NCBI GenBank assembly: GCA_014534095.1
Contig: JACVSD010000035.1
Location: 1 to 15,137 of the forward strand
Source: Nitrospiraceae bacterium
GTDB taxonomy: Bacteria; Nitrospirota; Nitrospiria; Nitrospirales; Nitrospiraceae
Direction: 5' to 3'
DNA length: 15,137 nucleotides
The translations under genes were made by a program, and so were the position numbers. Shown piece by piece: positions 1-7,696 of this stretch. Numbering within the stretch: the stretch's first letter is position 1; every line of letters begins with the position of its first letter. The notes beneath the pieces are model-generated. The model did not search any database and had not been told where the DNA came from. It worked only from the letters and a program-made list of their open reading frames with translations.

Positions 1-75
1 GCAGCAGGCGGTAGAGCAAACGAGGTGCCATCCTTATCCGATACCGATCTTGAGGATATACAGAGACTTATGTAG
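1..75 (+). CDS. Possible C-terminal end of a gene entering from the left
   Basis: Frame 1 is open from the first base to a TAG at 73-75 and encodes 24 residues, ending in SLSDTDLEDIQRLM. The acidic, amphipathic tail looks like a genuine protein C-terminus. The stretch is too short to assign to a family, and an open frame this long is expected by chance fairly often. The following frame-2 stretch (ATG at 80, TGA at 158-160, 26 residues) is equally unassignable. The reading stays tentative without the upstream sequence. Confidence 0.3.
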   Translation, partial: AAGGRANEVPSLSDTDLEDIQRLM

Positions 76-559
76 GACAATGCCTAGGCACGTGGTGACG
101 GTGAAGGGCCGGACCTTCGCCGTGTCGTTCACATACGATCGGCGTGGAACGGAGCGCTGATTCGTGCCGGTTCTTGAAGGTTGCGGGGAGAACACAATCC
201 CGGATCGACGGGTGACACCGGGTCGTCCACAGGGACAGGTTCCCTAGAAGCCGTTACTTAGACGATTGAGGACGGTGTGCAGGTGGTAAAGATGGACGCA
301 GCTGAGTTTCACGCTGACAGACCGAAGGCCTCGACCAAGGCATCAAACGCCGTCAGATCCGTCGCCTGTTGCCAAAACCATCCACCGACCAGATAGCTGC
401 AAAAAGGAAACGTCAAGGAAGATGCTTGGGATGATATCCGGAACGATTTCCGGCGGGCCCTACTGAAGACCGATGACCTAGGCGATACCGTCAAGCCCTG
501 TTCGCCTACCTGCTGGCATAACTTTCGTTGCTAGCAGTGTCGCACAAGCATGATGATAA
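76..559. other. Gene-poor stretch with short interrupted frames, probably decayed sequence
   Basis: No frame on either strand holds a convincing intact gene here. On the plus strand, frame 1 is open from 397 and reads LQKGNVKEDAWDDIRNDFRR and onward; near 490 the protein-like character moves to frame 3, reading QALFAYLLA with a TAA at 519-521. The first part resembles the C-terminal half of small coiled-coil proteins (pattern DAW-D-h-h) that are common in Nitrospira and relatives. The upstream frame-1 part (about 259-393) is cut by a TAG at 394-396. This could be a frameshifted remnant of such a gene, but the similarity is recalled rather than computed. A 61-codon minus-strand frame (309-494) looks like a shadow. 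Confidence 0.25.
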
Positions 560-1000
560 CTATGATGCTTCTTTGCGATGCCCCGCGACGAAATCGGCCA
601 GCGTGTAGTGGTCCAAGACTCCGGCGATGGCATCGCGCACGGTGCCCATCACCTGTTGCACCGGACACTGAGCCTTATTAGCGTAGGGACACTCGGAGCA
701 CTTTTGGTAGGCCGTCTTGCTGACACAGCCGATCGGAGCTAATGGTCCGTCCAGGATGCGGATGACTTGGCCGAGGGTAATGTCGTCAGGTCGCTTGATT
801 AAGGTATAGCCGCCTTTCATGCCTCGGCGGCTCGACAGGATACCGGCGCGTTTCAGCGCCAACAGAATCTGCTCGAGGAATTCAATGGGGATGTGCTGCC
901 GGAGCGCAATCTCGTGCCGCTGGAGCGTCACCTGCTCATGGGCGAGTGTGAGTTCCAGCAGGGCACGCAGTCCGTACTCGCTTTTCTTTGAGAGCCGCAT
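560..1000 (-). CDS. Rrf2-family transcriptional regulator with four cysteines
   Basis: This 146-residue protein has the Rrf2 family layout: an N-terminal winged helix-turn-helix (start MRLSKKSEYGLRAL, wing GMKGGYTL near residues 60-67), then a dimerisation helix, and a cysteine-rich loop with Cys92, Cys101, Cys104 and Cys112. In IscR, NsrR and RsrR, three cysteines in this loop help bind an Fe-S cluster that senses iron-sulfur status, NO or redox state. A cluster-binding sensor role is therefore a family-based inference, and the target genes are unknown. No isc/suf, cysteine or nitrosative-stress gene lies next to it. It is transcribed away from glyQ, from the promoter at 1028-1056. There is no clear Shine-Dalgarno before the ATG at 998-1000, but this start gives the canonical N-terminus. 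Confidence 0.93.
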   Translation of the reverse strand: MRLSKKSEYGLRALLELTLAHEQVTLQRHEIALRQHIPIEFLEQILLALKRAGILSSRRGMKGGYTLIKRPDDITLGQVIRILDGPLAPIGCVSKTAYQKCSECPYANKAQCPVQQVMGTVRDAIAGVLDHYTLADFVAGHRKEAS

Positions 1001-1027
1001 AGGCGAGTGACTTAATCAAGAACTCTG

Positions 1028-1056
1028 ACAATAGTGGAATGATCTGATTGCGTCAA
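1028..1056 (-). promoter_or_regulatory. Sigma70-type promoter of the Rrf2 gene
   Basis: Read on the minus strand, TTGACG (1056-1051) and TATTGT (1033-1028) are separated by exactly 17 bases. The predicted transcription start is near 1021, about 20 bases before the ATG. An imperfect palindrome, CTTAATCAAG (1011-1020), sits right at that start and could be an autoregulatory operator; that last point is inference. Confidence 0.6.
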
Positions 1057-1148
1057 GCATGGCCATGAGTGAGTGGCGAGGACCAGTTTCGATGCCAGCG
1101 CACCGGAAAGATTCGTCGGTAAGTCCTTGAAGGATGAGGGAATCTGGC

Positions 1149-1177
1149 TTGACACTGCAAAACCAACTTGCTAGCTT
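1149..1177 (+). promoter_or_regulatory. Candidate promoter of the glyQ-led gene array
   Basis: A consensus TTGACA (1149-1154) is followed after 17 bases by TAGCTT (1172-1177), which is only a partial match to TATAAT. The predicted start near 1184 gives a leader of about 68 bases before the GTG of glyQ. The leader holds a small hairpin (AGCCG/CGGCT, 1199-1211) but no T-box or other recognisable riboswitch. Confidence 0.45.
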
Positions 1178-1251
1178 CAAATCTCACCTGAGCGCAATAG
1201 CCGACACGGCTCTACTGCTGAATATCCCCACACACACGACTGGATCAACAC

Positions 1252-2154
1252 GTGAACTACCAGGATCTGATTCTCATGTTGCATCGGTTCTGGGCGGATC
1301 AAGGCTGTGTCGTCCACCAACCGTACGACATGGAAATGGGCGCCGGCACATTTCATCCGGCCACGTTTCTACGTTCCCTTGGTCCCGAGCCATGGTGCGC
1401 CGCCTATGCGCAACCTTGCCGCCGCCCGACGGACGGCCGTTATGGAGAAAATCCCAACCGGATGCAGCACTATTATCAGTATCAAGTGGTGTTGAAGCCG
1501 GCACCCGACAATATTCAGGCGTTGTATCTCAAGAGCCTGGCAGAACTTGGTATCGACCCGAAACAGCATGATATCCGGTTCATCCAGGACGACTGGGAAT
1601 CTCCCACCTTGGGCGCGTGGGGACTGGGATGGGAGGTCCGTTTGGACGGGATGGAGATTACGCAATTCACCTACTTTCAAGAAATCGGCGGCATCGAGCT
1701 GAGTCCCATCACCGGCGAAATTACATACGGCACGGAACGGATCGCGATGTACCTGCAGCAGGTGAACAGGGTGTTCGATCTCGCTTGGACTGAGGGCGTG
1801 ACTTACGGCGACATTCATCATGAGACCGAAGTGCAGTATTCCCGCTACAACTTTGAGGAAGCCGATGTGACGATGCTGATGAATGCCTTCCAATCTTACG
1901 AGCAGGAGTGCCAGCGGTTGTTGGCTCAAACGGAGAAGCGGATGACGTTGCCGGCGTACGATTACTGCATCAAGTCGTCCCATGTGTTCAATCTGCTCGA
2001 CGCGCGAGGAGCCATCAGTGTCGCGGAGCGGACCGGGTATATCGCGCGTGTGCGCGGCCTCGCGCGGCAATGTGCCGAGCGCTACATTGAGGAGCGTGCC
2101 GCCATGGGCCATCCGTTGCTGCAGCGATCCGTGGCCGTGGCGGGTCGGAAGTGA
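1252..2154 (+). CDS. glyQ: Glycyl-tRNA synthetase alpha subunit
   Basis: GlyQ is the catalytic subunit of the alpha2beta2 glycyl-tRNA synthetase, which activates glycine with ATP and charges tRNA-Gly in the cytoplasm. The 300 residues match the usual length (about 303 in E. coli). They carry the family signatures [12 protein letters not shown] (30-41), [14 protein letters not shown] (57-70), [12 protein letters not shown] (72-83), the [10 protein letters not shown] block near residue 120, GEITYGTER near 160 and [15 protein letters not shown] near 245. The start is a GTG at 1252: an in-frame TGA at 1219-1221 excludes a long extension, and the sequence after the GTG aligns with the known N-terminus ([17 protein letters not shown]). 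The beta-subunit gene begins 7 bases after its stop. The Shine-Dalgarno is weak. Confidence 0.98.
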   Translation: MNYQDLILMLHRFWADQGCVVHQPYDMEMGAGTFHPATFLRSLGPEPWCAAYAQPCRRPTDGRYGENPNRMQHYYQYQVVLKPAPDNIQALYLKSLAELGIDPKQHDIRFIQDDWESPTLGAWGLGWEVRLDGMEITQFTYFQEIGGIELSPITGEITYGTERIAMYLQQVNRVFDLAWTEGVTYGDIHHETEVQYSRYNFEEADVTMLMNAFQSYEQECQRLLAQTEKRMTLPAYDYCIKSSHVFNLLDARGAISVAERTGYIARVRGLARQCAERYIEERAAMGHPLLQRSVAVAGRK

Positions 2155-2161
2155 CGTGACG

Positions 2162-4324
2162 ATGACACAGGCATCTGGCACACCAAAAAAGAAGAACTCC
2201 CGCGTACCCTCGGCCGAACTGCTCGTAGAGGTTGGGACGGAAGAGTTGCCGTATCAATTTATTGAACCGGCGCTCTCGACCCTGAAGGAGCAGGCCGAGC
2301 GTCTCTTCATGGAGGCGAGGCTGTCCCATGGCGTCATCCGGACATACGGGACGCCGCGTCGGCTCACCCTGGTGGTTGCCGGACTGGCGGTGTACCAGGC
2401 GCCCATCGTCAAGGAAGCCATGGGTCCTTCGAAAACCGTGGCATTTGATGCGGCAGGCCAGCCCACCAAAGCGGCGATCGGATTCGCCGCCGGCCAGGGC
2501 GTGCCGGTTGACCAACTCGAGGTCCGTCAGACGCCGAAAGGGGCCTACCTTTTTGCGGTCAAGCAGGACGCCGGACGCCCCACCGGACCTGTCTTATGCG
2601 ACCTGGTTCCGCGGTTGATCGAAACGCTTTCCTTTCCGAAGGCGATGAAATGGAATGAAGCGGGTGTCCGTTTTGCGCGCCCTGTGCGATGGCTGGTCGC
2701 GCTCTTTGCCGGAGAGGTGCTCCCTGTTGAGGCAGCCGGCATTCGGGCCGGCCACCACACTTATGGGCATCGCGTCATGAGCCATGGGAAGCCGCTCGCG
2801 GTGCGAAATGCGAAAACGTACGTGGAGTCGCTCGCCCGGCATGGGGTACTGGTAGATCCGATGCGCCGGCGCGCCGCGATTGAAGAACAATTGGACCGTC
2901 TGTGTCGCGACGCCGGGGTGACGCTGAACGCGGATGCCGCGCTGTTGGATCAGGCGGTCTATACCACCGAATGGCCCTGCGCTATCCTGGGAAGCTTCAA
3001 ACCGGAATATTTGACGGTGCCCGGGGACATCCTCATGACGTCGATGAAAGAGCATCAAGGATTTTTCTCGGTCCGCGACCGGGCCACCGGTCAACTGGCC
3101 CCGCATTTCATCGCGGTCGCCAATATCGAACTGAAGGACATGGATCTGATCCGCGCCGGCAACGAACGGGTGTTGGCCGCCCGGTTGGCCGATGCCAAAT
3201 TCTTTTTCGATGAGGACCGCAAGGTGTCGCTCCAGACGAGGGCGAAGAAACTCGGCGGAGTCACACTGCATCAGAAACTCGGGACCATGGCGCAAAAGCA
3301 GGAGCGGGTCACGATCTTGGCCGGCCTGATCAGCGATCTCGTTGATCCGCCGCAGCCCGGACTGCGGCCGGAGTGCGAACGGGCCGCGGCTTTGTGCAAA
3401 GCCGACCTGCTGACCGGCATCGTAGGAGAATTCCCCGAATTGCAGGGCATCATGGGCGGCGCGTACGCGGAGCATGATGGAGAATCCCCGGTCGTCAGTC
3501 GGGCGATCCGGGAGCAGTATCTGCCGCGATCGCTCGAAGGAGACTTGCCGAAGACAGTGGAAGGGCAGGTTCTGTCACTGGCCGACCGCCTCGATTCGCT
3601 GGCGGCCTTCTTTTACGTCGGCATCGTGCCAACAGGCTCGGAAGATCCGTTTGGCCTTCGCCGGCACGCCACCGCCCTGGTCCGCATTCTGGTGGAAGGC
3701 GCGACGTTCAGACACTTTGGGCAGGCGGTGCAAAAGGCGCAATCCATGGTGTCGGCCGCAGGCTTCAAGGCGGCGCCGGTCCCGAGCGGTGACGGCGCCC
3801 AGCGTCTGACCGACTTTGTGTTGGAGCGGCTGCGGCATTACGGGCGCACGGTTCATGGATTGCGGGATGATGTGATGAATGCAGTCGTCAGTGTCGCGGA
3901 CCGGCAGATGCTCGACCTGCGCGATCTCGTGGCGCGAATGAAGGCGCTGCAGGACATCGCGGCGCGGGCCGAGTTTGATCCGTTGATCGTGGGGTTTAAG
4001 CGCGCTCATCGGTTGGTGGAAAAGGAATCCTGGGATCGGACGGCGGTTGATCCGGGTCGCTTCGAGCATTCTTCGGAGCGCGACCTGTATAGCTCGCTGG
4101 AAAAGGGACGTGACATGACCGCGCATGTCAAGGCCGGGCGCTATCAAGAGGCCATGGAAGTGTTGGTGAGCCTCAAACCGGCCATTGACGCCTTCTTTGA
4201 AGCGGTGATGGTCAACGCCGACGATCCGGTCATCCGGACCAACCGGCTGTCCTTGCTGAAGGATGTCGACGAGCTGTTTATGTCGTTCGCGGACTTCTCT
4301 CAGATTGTGGTACAAGGGAGTTAA
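2162..4324 (+). CDS. glyS: Glycyl-tRNA synthetase beta subunit
   Basis: GlyS is the tRNA-binding partner of GlyQ. The 720-residue product is slightly longer than E. coli GlyS (689). Recognisable blocks, in order, are LLVEVGTEELP (20-30), FARPVRWLVALFAG near 180, TEWPCAILGSF near 268, ADAKFFFDEDRK near 343, DLLTGIVGEFPELQG near 415, GSEDPFGLRRHA near 492, and the C-terminal anticodon-binding-type helical domain ending near FFEAVMVNADDP and NRLSLL. The frame is open upstream into glyQ (from 1982), but ATG 2162 is chosen because it follows the glyQ stop, is preceded by GGAAG (2147-2151), and leaves a short leader before the conserved start. GTG 2156 is the alternative. The first 15 or so residues are a lysine-rich, poorly conserved leader. 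Confidence 0.97.
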   Translation: MTQASGTPKKKNSRVPSAELLVEVGTEELPYQFIEPALSTLKEQAERLFMEARLSHGVIRTYGTPRRLTLVVAGLAVYQAPIVKEAMGPSKTVAFDAAGQPTKAAIGFAAGQGVPVDQLEVRQTPKGAYLFAVKQDAGRPTGPVLCDLVPRLIETLSFPKAMKWNEAGVRFARPVRWLVALFAGEVLPVEAAGIRAGHHTYGHRVMSHGKPLAVRNAKTYVESLARHGVLVDPMRRRAAIEEQLDRLCRDAGVTLNADAALLDQAVYTTEWPCAILGSFKPEYLTVPGDILMTSMKEHQGFFSVRDRATGQLAPHFIAVANIELKDMDLIRAGNERVLAARLADAKFFFDEDRKVSLQTRAKKLGGVTLHQKLGTMAQKQERVTILAGLISDLVDPPQPGLRPECERAAALCKADLLTGIVGEFPELQGIMGGAYAEHDGESPVVSRAIREQYLPRSLEGDLPKTVEGQVLSLADRLDSLAAFFYVGIVPTGSEDPFGLRRHATALVRILVEGATFRHFGQAVQKAQSMVSAAGFKAAPVPSGDGAQRLTDFVLERLRHYGRTVHGLRDDVMNAVVSVADRQMLDLRDLVARMKALQDIAARAEFDPLIVGFKRAHRLVEKESWDRTAVDPGRFEHSSERDLYSSLEKGRDMTAHVKAGRYQEAMEVLVSLKPAIDAFFEAVMVNADDPVIRTNRLSLLKDVDELFMSFADFSQIVVQGS

Positions 4325-4341
4325 CCTAGGGACGGGGCGAT

Positions 4342-4842
4342 ATGACCTCACACCGCCCAGCGGGTGCCTCGATCGCCGCGACGACTGAGGCGTCTCGGAA
4401 TGCGAAGGTCCGGCGCTTTGCCTCCGGGGTGACCGTGGTGTTGATCGTTTTTTGCAATGCCGTATTCCTCGTCGGAATGCGGGTCAGCGGCGTGAATCTC
4501 GACGATCTTGTCAAAACGCCGGATGTCTTCAATCCCAAATCGGATATCTGCCTTCGGCTCACCTGGCAACGTCTGGCCGGCGCCCCTGATCCGGTTCGAC
4601 TGTGCTCGGAATGGATCAATCTATCGGATACGACGGGTAAGCCGCACCAGCTCGACCAGAATACCAAGGTCAAACAAGGACCGGATGGACAATACTATAT
4701 CGATCAGGTGGTTCAGGCGGACTACCGGCTGCTGGCGTTTGTGGGATTTGTGGCGGCGGTTCTTCTGTCCGGCGTGCTGATCCGCCGGTATGTGGTCAGC
4801 CGGTACCGGCTGCAACTTGAGCGAACGGCCATTCGACAGTAA
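4342..4842 (+). CDS. Two-TM membrane protein of unknown function
   Basis: I do not recognise this 166-residue protein as a named family. It has a basic N-terminus (RNAKVRR, 19-25), a first hydrophobic helix about 28-46, a hydrophilic loop of about 80 residues with Cys70 and Cys88, a second helix about 129-147, and a basic tail (RRYVVSRYRLQLER). By the positive-inside rule both ends should be cytoplasmic and the loop periplasmic, where the two cysteines could form a disulfide. The start is well supported by AGGGACGGGG (4328-4337) just before ATG 4342. It begins 17 bases after the glyS stop and ends 31 bases before ppdK, so it is probably co-transcribed with both. The topology is predicted and the role unknown. 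Confidence 0.88.
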   Translation: MTSHRPAGASIAATTEASRNAKVRRFASGVTVVLIVFCNAVFLVGMRVSGVNLDDLVKTPDVFNPKSDICLRLTWQRLAGAPDPVRLCSEWINLSDTTGKPHQLDQNTKVKQGPDGQYYIDQVVQADYRLLAFVGFVAAVLLSGVLIRRYVVSRYRLQLERTAIRQ

Positions 4843-4873
4843 CGCATAAGCGGATCGCAAAGGAGAGGCAGGC

Positions 4874-7696
4874 GTGACAAAGAAATACGTATATTACTTC
4901 GGTGACGGCAAGGCGGAAGGCACCTCGAACATGAAGGAACTGCTGGGTGGCAAAGGCGCCGGTCTCGCAGAGATGACCAACCTGGGTATTTCCGTGCCTC
5001 CCGGATTCACGATCTCGACCGAGGCCTGCGTCGAGTACTACCGCCGCGGGAAGTCGTATCCGCCCGGGATGTGGGATGCCGCGTTGCTCGCGCTGAAACG
5101 GGTGGAGAAATCGATGGGCATGGGTTTCGGTGATCCAGTGAAGCCGCTGCTGGTGTCCGTGCGGTCCGGAGCGCGGGCCTCCATGCCGGGCATGATGGAT
5201 ACGGTGCTCAATGTCGGCCTCACGACGAAGACCGTAGAGGGGTTGGCCGAAAAAACACGAAACGAGCGCTTTGCCCAGGACAGCTATCGCCGTTTCGTCG
5301 CCATGTTCGGGAACATCGTCATGGGCGTGCCGCGCGAGCACTTTGAAGCGATCTTGAATCACAAGAAAGAGGAGATGGGCGTGACGCACGAGACGCAATT
5401 GGACGCCCGTGCGTTGCGCGATCTTGTGGCGAGCTTCAAGTCCTTGGTCAAGGAAGAGACGAAGAAAGATTTCCCGGACGATCCCAACGAACAATTGCGG
5501 ATGGCGATTCATGCCGTGTTCTCGTCCTGGCAAGGGTCCCGGGCCGTCACCTATCGGCGGCTGTACAACATCCCGGACTCCTGGGGCACAGCCGTCAACG
5601 TGGTGGCGATGGTGTTCGGGAATATGGGCGACACGAGCGGCACCGGCGTGGCGTTTACCCGGGATCCCGCGACCGGCGAGAAGAAGTTTTTTGGCGAATG
5701 TCTGATGAACGCGCAAGGTGAAGACGTGGTGGCCGGAATTCGGAATCCTTTGCCGGTCACTGAATTGGCCCGCACAGTGCCTCAGGCCTACAAAGAATTG
5801 GAAGCAACCTACAAGAAGCTCGAACGGCACTACCGCGACATGCTGGATCTGGAATTTACCATTCAGGAGGGCAAGCTCTACATGCTCCAGACCCGTGTCG
5901 GCAAGCGTACCGGCATTTCGGCCGTACGCATCGCCGTCGACATGGTGAAGGAAGGTCTGATTTCGAGACGCGAAGCGGTGCAACGAGTCGGCCCGGACCA
6001 GTTGTCGCAGTATTTGTATCCCATTTTTGACGCGAAGGCGGAATCCAGCGCGACTCCGCTGGGCAAAGGATTGCCGGCGGGGCCCGGGGCTGCTTCAGGC
6101 AAACTCGCCTTGACGCCGGATCGAGCGGTCGAGATGAAGGCCGCCGGCGACCGCGTGGTTCTCGTGCGTGATGAAACAAGCCCGGACGACATTCATGGCA
6201 TGAACGCGGCCATGGGATTTGTGACGGCGCGCGGCGGCATGACCTCCCACGCCGCGGTCGTGGCGCGGCAGATGGGCAAAGTCTGTGTGGCGGGATGCGA
6301 AGCGGTGGATGTCATCGACAATCAGTCGGTCCGGATCGGGGCCAAGGTCTTTCGGGAGGGCGACTATCTATCGGTCAATGGATCGACGGGCAATGTCTAT
6401 GACGGGGATCTACCGGTAGTGGAGTCGGAGATCATCCAGGTCGTGCAGGGCAAACTGGACCCGAAGAAGTCCGAAAAATACCAGCTGTTCGAAACCCTTC
6501 TGTCCTGGGCGGACGGCATGCGCACGTTGCGGGTGCGTTCGAACGCCGACGTGCCGGACCAGGCCAAGATGGCGCGGGGGTTCGGGGCGGAAGGCATCGG
6601 GCTTTGTCGCACGGAACACATGTTTTTTGCCGAAGACCGAATTCCGATCATGCAGAAAATGATTCTGGCCCGCGCCCCCGAAGAGCGAGAAAAGTTTTTG
6701 GACCAACTGCTGCCTTTGCAAAAGCAGGATTTCATCGGTCTGTATCGGGAGATGGAGGGATATCCCGTCACCATCCGATTGCTCGATCCGCCGCTGCATG
6801 AATTCCTGCCCAAGCGGGAAGAGTTGATGGTTGAAATTGCCCAACTCGAATTGACGGGCCGGGACGCCGTCAAGCTGGAAGAACAACGGCGGTTGCTCGC
6901 GCGGGTGGAGGAATTGCACGAGTTCAATCCCATGTTGGGGTTACGCGGCTGCCGCCTTGGGATTACCATGCCTGAAATCACCCGCATGCAAGCCCGCGCC
7001 ATTATGGAAGCCGCCTGCGAACTGGCCAAAGAAGGCAAGAAGATCGTGCCGGAGATCATGATCCCGCTGGTCGGCATGGTCTCTGAGATGAAATCCCAAA
7101 AGGATTTGGTCCGCGAAGTGGCTCTCGACACGATGAAACGGTACAACGTGAAGCTGACGTACCTCGTCGGTACCATGATCGAACTCCCGCGCGCGGCGGT
7201 CACGGCCGATTGCATCGCGACGGAAGCGGAGTTCTTCTCGTTCGGGACCAATGACCTGACTCAAACCACCTTCGGATTTTCGCGCGACGACGCGGCCAAG
7301 TTCATTGATCACTACAAGACGATCAATCTGATGGACAGCGACCCCTTTGCCGTGCTCGACCGGGAAGGCGTCGGGTCGCTCATGAAAACCGCCATTGAGG
7401 GCGGTCGGAGGACAAGACCCGGCATCAAGTTAGGCATTTGTGGTGAGCATGGAGGCGATGCGAGTTCGGTGGAATTCTGTCACCAGCTCGGACTGGACTA
7501 TGTCAGCTGTTCGCCGTTTCGTGTCCCGATTGCACGCTTGGCAGCCGCCCAAGCGGCGTTGGGCTCAGCCGACGTGAAGCCGGTCGCGAAAAAACCCGTT
7601 CCGAAGCGTGCGCTCCGTCTGCGTCCGCGGGTCAAGGCAGCCCGTGCGGCTGGTGCCTCGAAAAATCGGCCGCGTGTCACGCGCAAGAAGCGGTGA
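4874..7696 (+). CDS. ppdK: Pyruvate, phosphate dikinase with a basic C-terminal tail
   Basis: PpdK interconverts pyruvate + ATP + Pi and PEP + AMP + PPi. In reductive-TCA-cycle autotrophs it feeds PEP to gluconeogenesis and carboxylation. Domains, in order: the ATP-grasp nucleotide-binding domain (GGKGAGLAEMT near 26-36; SVRSGARASMPGMMDTVLN near 95-113), the swivelling phosphohistidine domain with GGMTSHAAVVAR (His459 is the phosphorylated residue, Thr457 sits where plant enzymes are regulated), and the PEP/pyruvate TIM barrel ending in GICGEHGGD with catalytic Cys856. The canonical enzyme ends near Leu896. A further 44 residues follow, 17 of them Lys/Arg and ending in TRKKR, which is unusual. 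The start is GTG 4874 with AGGAGAGG at 4861-4868. The stop overlaps the ribD start (GTGA), implying translational coupling. Confidence 0.98.
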   Translation: MTKKYVYYFGDGKAEGTSNMKELLGGKGAGLAEMTNLGISVPPGFTISTEACVEYYRRGKSYPPGMWDAALLALKRVEKSMGMGFGDPVKPLLVSVRSGARASMPGMMDTVLNVGLTTKTVEGLAEKTRNERFAQDSYRRFVAMFGNIVMGVPREHFEAILNHKKEEMGVTHETQLDARALRDLVASFKSLVKEETKKDFPDDPNEQLRMAIHAVFSSWQGSRAVTYRRLYNIPDSWGTAVNVVAMVFGNMGDTSGTGVAFTRDPATGEKKFFGECLMNAQGEDVVAGIRNPLPVTELARTVPQAYKELEATYKKLERHYRDMLDLEFTIQEGKLYMLQTRVGKRTGISAVRIAVDMVKEGLISRREAVQRVGPDQLSQYLYPIFDAKAESSATPLGKGLPAGPGAASGKLALTPDRAVEMKAAGDRVVLVRDETSPDDIHGMNAAMGFVTARGGMTSHAAVVARQMGKVCVAGCEAVDVIDNQSVRIGAKVFREGDYLSVNGSTGNVYDGDLPVVESEIIQVVQGKLDPKKSEKYQLFETLLSWADGMRTLRVRSNADVPDQAKMARGFGAEGIGLCRTEHMFFAEDRIPIMQKMILARAPEEREKFLDQLLPLQKQDFIGLYREMEGYPVTIRLLDPPLHEFLPKREELMVEIAQLELTGRDAVKLEEQRRLLARVEELHEFNPMLGLRGCRLGITMPEITRMQARAIMEAACELAKEGKKIVPEIMIPLVGMVSEMKSQKDLVREVALDTMKRYNVKLTYLVGTMIELPRAAVTADCIATEAEFFSFGTNDLTQTTFGFSRDDAAKFIDHYKTINLMDSDPFAVLDREGVGSLMKTAIEGGRRTRPGIKLGICGEHGGDASSVEFCHQLGLDYVSCSPFRVPIARLAAAQAALGSADVKPVAKKPVPKRALRLRPRVKAARAAGASKNRPRVTRKKR

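Noticed and set aside
541..577. Imperfect hairpin AAGCAT/ATGCTT overlapping the Rrf2 stop codon
   Set aside because: Short six-bp stem with a 13-base loop and no T run; not enough for a terminator call.
1178..1251. Possible T-box or riboswitch in the glyQ leader
   Set aside because: Only a five-bp hairpin (1199-1211) is seen; no T-box sequence, specifier loop or terminator/antiterminator pair.
1369..2181. 270-codon minus-strand frame opposite glyQ
   Set aside because: Antisense shadow over highly conserved glyQ codons, no family features.
2594..3475. 293-codon minus-strand frame opposite glyS
   Set aside because: Antisense shadow; low-quality composition and no start context.
3575..4351. 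258-codon minus-strand frame opposite the glyS 3' end
   Set aside because: Antisense shadow with His/Arg/Gln-rich composition and no motif.
4796..5983. 395-codon open frame on the minus strand opposite ppdK
   Set aside because: It lies entirely antisense to a canonical enzyme, is His/Arg/Gly-rich and has no recognisable motif; a typical shadow of GC-rich codons.
6397..7251. 284-codon minus-strand frame opposite ppdK
   Set aside because: Serine/arginine-rich composition with no domain, antisense to conserved catalytic regions.
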